Origin: Thysanoteuthis rhombus
Taxonomy: Eukaryota > Mollusca > Cephalopoda > Oegopsida > Thysanoteuthidae
DNA: 64,000 nucleotides
Direction of reading: 5' to 3'
Assembly (NCBI GenBank): GCA_963457665.1
Contig: OY735225.1
Span: 3,621,086-3,685,085, forward strand
Part shown: in pieces, positions 60,531-64,000 of the stretch
Numbering within the stretch: position 1 is the stretch's first letter
Layout of the letters: each line of letters begins with the position of its first letter
The notes under the pieces: generated by a model
The model's database searches: none
What the model was told of the DNA's origin: nothing
What the model saw: the letters and a program-made list of their open reading frames with translations, nothing else
Translations under genes and position numbers: made by a program

Positions 60531-61055
60531 TTCATTGATCCGAAATGCTGGCTACAGTTGACTTCTGTTTTATCTTTCACTAAAAATACTCCCACCTTAA
60601 CCTCTTCTCCGTCCCACCACAGGTGAAGAAGGAAGCCACAATGGGGGGAGGGGGATGCACGGGTTGACGTATCGTCTGCCTCGTTTGTCACTCTGTAATA
60701 GAAAGCATCGCATCCCTCTTTGCTGTCGCATCATCAGACACCTGACCTTTTCAGCATGCGTCGCCATGACAACTGAATTTTTCATTATGCACACAGAATT
60801 TCTCGGTCCGCTCAGATCGATAATCGTTCATTTCCAATCAGGCTTCTGCTTTGGGGGCCGGGACCGGGGCTTGGGCTGGGACTGTTGAGAGAACGTGTCA
60901 GTGTGGCGACATGAGATCGGTATCCCGTGCACGCAGGGAAAATCTACTCTAAATGACAAGAAAACTACACTCGGAAGAGGATGGTGACGTTTGTAATACA
61001 GCGTAGTATCGATAGTCGGATCAGGGGGTGGGAGATCCGAGATGAGATCAGATGT

Positions 61056-61087
<32 letters not shown>
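61056..61087 (+). repeat. (AG)n microsatellite
   Basis: About 30 bp of AG. Confidence 0.95.
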
Positions 61088-61091
<4 letters not shown>

Positions 61092-61133
61092 AATATGGAG
61101 AAGATCGCAGCGTGTGTGTGTGTGTGCATATAT

Positions 61134-61307
61134 CAGTGGTTCTCGAACTGTGTGTCGCAACACAGTAGTGTGCCGCGACTATTCTCCGAAGTGTACAACG
61201 TAAATTTTTACAAATACACAAAAATGTATTTCGAGCCCAATTTCTATTACAGTGCATATTGTAATTTACATATCATTTTCACAGAGAGAGAGAGAGAGAG
61301 AGAGAGA
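61134..61307 (+). mobile_element. hAT-like MITE end plus (AG)n
   Basis: cagtggttctcgaactgtgt, then gtcgcaacacagtagtgtgc and cgcgac: the classic hAT-MITE terminus with a subterminal palindrome. The other terminus is not identified. An (AG)n run occupies 61282-61307. Confidence 0.6.
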
Positions 61308-61824
61308 AATATATATATAATGTATGTTATTGATCATCGCAAAGTATACACTGTTTCGCTCCCAATGATATTATTCAAATTGGTTGGAGTAATCTCTCGT
61401 ATACTTCGTAATGAGTCGCTAAAACCTTGTATTTTTTGTATATTTGCTCTACATTCATGTATTGAGCACTCTATAACAATTTCGAAAGAATTGTAAAACT
61501 TATACCTAGTCTAGAAAGCTGTACAACTTTAAGTACTAAACTTTAAAAAAAAGCTTTATCAAAAATGTTCTGACGTTACTTCAGTCACTTATTTCCCAAT
61601 ATCTGTCAATACAATTTATGGAATTTTCTCCAGTCTTTTTACCCTTTTTTACATATACTTTCTTATTATGGTTCAATGTGTAAATTTTCTCTTGTTGGGA
61701 TCACCAGTTGTTTACCATGTAACAGTTTCGGTGATTTTAAAAACAATATATCGCTCTTGATGAGGTCTGATCCAAGGTGGTGTGAGGGGTTTGAACCTCA
61801 TCCCCTTAAACTAGCGCTTGCCTA

Positions 61825-61875
61825 TGGCGGTTCTCAAACTTTGTTGTACGACAGAACATTAAGAAATACATTTGG
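61825..61875 (+). repeat. Decayed hAT-like terminus
   Basis: tggcggttctcaaactttgt and ttgtacgacagaac resemble the terminus at 61134. Confidence 0.4.
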
Positions 61876-62671
61876 CGAACGCTATACAACTCTTTACTCG
61901 ATTAAAATATGCATATTTTTGTTCGAAGCACCTTTTAGTTGTGTAATGAAAACAAAATACTTGGAGGGCTATTTTTACTGGATAAACATCTCCCAATATA
62001 TAAACGTACCTGCACATCTAACGAGTTATATACAAACATCCCCGGGGGTTTGCTTCACGCCAATTTTCCCTAAATCTTTGGCACTAAACATGTAAGAGGC
62101 TAAGGACTATGATAAACATTTTTGATCAACGTTTGTATTACATTTAGTCGTTATGGAGACAGCGTGCACCCTCTTCCTATCTCTCCTACACCCCAGTCTC
62201 TCGTCTCTCCCTCCATCCCAATCTCCCACGAATCAGCCAAACATAGAATTAACGCCAATTTTAGTACTGGCAACGTTCAAAGCTTCTACCCATACATATC
62301 AATGGTGATTACCTCTTTGCATCACGCCATTTCCGCTTAGGAAATTTGTTATAGGAATACTATTCTTTCAGATGGTTGAAAAAAATCTCTCCAGGTCCCC
62401 CGCTTTACCAAAGTTCGTTTCATGCCACTTAACGTTTACGAGTGACTTCAAGATGCCATAGCTTTGAGCTGTGTCTGTGAACATCTCTGCTTCATCTTGA
62501 TTCATTTTGAGCATCCATTATAAAGATGTGTCCAAAGGTATCAGAAAAGCATAAAAGACCATGCAGGAATATTACGTTTAGTATAAAAGTGGCATACGTA
62601 AAAGAGAGGATCTCTTTTAGGGTCTAAAAACGCCAAAAAGATTTCCCATATAAATCAATAGTAATAGGTTC

Positions 62672-62735
62672 ATCCTATGAAGGTCTATATGAGCCGAAAT
62701 AGCGTTATTTCGGCTTACATAAGGCTTTATAAGAA
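62672..62735. repeat. Imperfect palindrome with perfect 10-bp core
   Basis: AGCCGAAATA (62692-62701) pairs with TATTTCGGCT (62706-62715) across a 4-nt loop. The pairing extends imperfectly to about 28 bp per arm. Confidence 0.8.
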
Positions 62736-62827
62736 TACTCTATTTTTGATAGGAGGGGGTTGAAAATCTTTAGGTTAAAAAAGAAAAAAAAAGCAGAGCA
62801 AAATAATGACAAAATCTCTCTCATGCG

Positions 62828-62828
<1 letters not shown>

Positions 62829-62882
<54 letters not shown>
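62829..62882 (+). repeat. (TA)n microsatellite
   Basis: About 53 bp of TA. Confidence 0.97.
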
Positions 62883-62885
<3 letters not shown>

Positions 62886-63219
62886 TGACGAGAAGGGTTA
62901 TTAACATTTGCAATGTTTTTCGGACCATAGAACTCCTTCTTGTTGTCCGATTCGAGGATAAAAGCCATAATCAAAGACGAAATAGAAAAGTCTGAAATGA
63001 CTGATCATACTTGGAGAGAGAAGGACTGACATTATTGTGTCGGTGAAAAAGTACAAATTGTAGACAGGGAAGCTTATGGAACCTGACAAAAATCAAAGAG
63101 GCAGCTTCCATCATCTCCCGCTACTGGACTAAGTATGGAAATCCAGGCCTAACAGGGAAAGGAAAATAATACACCCCAATCTGACATTGAAAGCAATGCT
63201 ACCTGCATCACATTCGGTT

Positions 63220-63300
63220 TGTGCATCCGAAGATGACTGTAGAATGGGTCGACTGAAACACCGTGTTAACAACACAAACAACAACAGAGTTCAAACATCC
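63220..63300 (+). repeat. Hammerhead-like module, family D copy
   Basis: ccgaagatgactgtagaatg, then ggtcgactGAAACACC and the hairpin GTGTT-AAC-AACAC, then aaacaacaacagagttcaa as in the 45-kb copies. Confidence 0.45.
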
Positions 63301-63315
63301 GAACATTTCTTTGAT

Positions 63316-63341
63316 ATATATATATATATATATATATATAA
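63316..63341 (+). repeat. (TA)n microsatellite
   Basis: About 25 bp of TA; a further (TA)n(CA)n lies at 63546-63572. Confidence 0.95.
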
Positions 63342-64000
63342 TCACTCATGTTTGCATTCATACGATGCACCTAGATTATTTGGCACAAAGTCGTCGTGGC
63401 AAATGCAGGTCAAATGTGGTTAAACACAGTATTACAAACCTCAGAGCACTTCGAAGTCTTGCTGAAACACAGAAACTTATGATATTTGAAGCCAGGGCAG
63501 CCGATACAAAAGGTCACTAACTCTTTATCTATCTCTCTCGAAGTATATATATATATACACACACACACACACTGTGTAACCTGTCTTGAGGAAGACAATC
63601 CTTTCTACAAAACACTTCATTCGATGGTCAGTCATTTGGTGGGAAAATTAGCCAGTTTGATTTAAGAAATTCGTTCCAAAAAAAAACATCAGGTCCCTAA
63701 GATCTCAATAACCATGCAAATGATGTATAATGAAATATATATGTTAATGACCTAATGAATGAAGAATGGAATCTGATTATATACATTATAATGGGCCAAA
63801 AGCAAGTCCATCTGTCTTTCTGAAAAAAGTGGCTGCATATGAATCTCAATGATAATATATGAAATGTACATGGTCTTAGATTATTCTATGGAATTATCTG
63901 TTTTTCCTCATACGAAATTGAACATATTCTGTGCTGTACAACCATGACTTTTACCTAAGTGAGATTGTTATATATATACATATATATGTATATATATTAA

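Larger units (their letters stand above)
52905..64000 (+). other. GCH1: GCH1 intron 4, 5' part (runs off the right edge)
   Basis: The intron starts with gtaagttg directly after the 32-nt exon; no later GCH1 exon is seen before the window ends. Outside the listed repeats nothing recognisable is present in 53206-53335, 53400-55190, 55445-57370, 57435-58075, 59346-59925, 60535-61050, 61310-61820, 61875-62670, 62885-63215, 63345-63540 and 63575-64000. The stretch 60600-60960 is noticeably more GC-rich than its surroundings but contains no exon I can defend. Confidence 0.8.

Noticed and set aside
60052-60561. 169-codon open frame, the longest but one possible gene-like frame on the right side
   Set aside because: It lies in the ctctctgtctttttt minisatellite, with no domain or codon signal.

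Overview
This window is animal nuclear DNA. It is AT-rich and crowded with microsatellites and decayed transposable elements. The only host gene I can support is GTP cyclohydrolase I (GCH1), the first enzyme of tetrahydrobiopterin synthesis. Three consecutive internal exons lie on the + strand at 15216-15325, 33215-33270 and 52873-52904 (110, 56 and 32 nt). Exon lengths and phases match my recollection of exons 2, 3 and 4 of vertebrate GCH1. The first exon must lie upstream of base 1 and the last exons downstream of base 64000. About 198 coding bases therefore sit in 64 kb, with introns of 17,889 bp and 19,602 bp and two more that run off the window.

The repeat content suggests a coleoid cephalopod, probably an octopus. 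The signs are giant introns, many 5'-truncated RTE-type LINE 3' ends with GAT-rich tails, tRNA-derived SINEs, long (TA)n and (CA)n tracts, and the protostome-like V-S-I-G-Y-L-P in exon 3. This is inference, because no species-diagnostic sequence can be checked here.

Layout: 1-15215 is the end of intron 1 (hairpin repeats, three dispersed families, one RTE LINE, a zinc-finger-type LINE tail). 15326-33214 is intron 2 (a piggyBac-type MITE, palindromic TA-flanked elements, a microsatellite cluster at 19.4-20.3 kb, a mariner-type deletion derivative, four RTE LINE tails, tRNA-like SINEs, and an unusual 80-bp inverted-arm insertion at 31.1-31.5 kb). 33271-52872 is intron 3 (a 380-bp repeat matching one in intron 2, RTE LINE tails, a CR1/L2-type LINE remnant, hAT-like MITEs, a pyrimidine-rich tract, a palindrome with a CT microsatellite in its loop). 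52905-64000 is the start of intron 4 (long TA arrays, two RTE tails, a second large pyrimidine tract, hAT-like ends).

Other open frames of 60-170 codons look like chance or low-complexity frames, or lie inside repeats. No rRNA, functional tRNA, CRISPR array or bacterial-type operon is present. The observation most worth following is a dispersed short module with a hammerhead-ribozyme-like core (CTGANGA, GC-rich stem, GAAAC, then a hairpin whose stem appears to covary). It occurs about eight times and twice forms facing inverted pairs.
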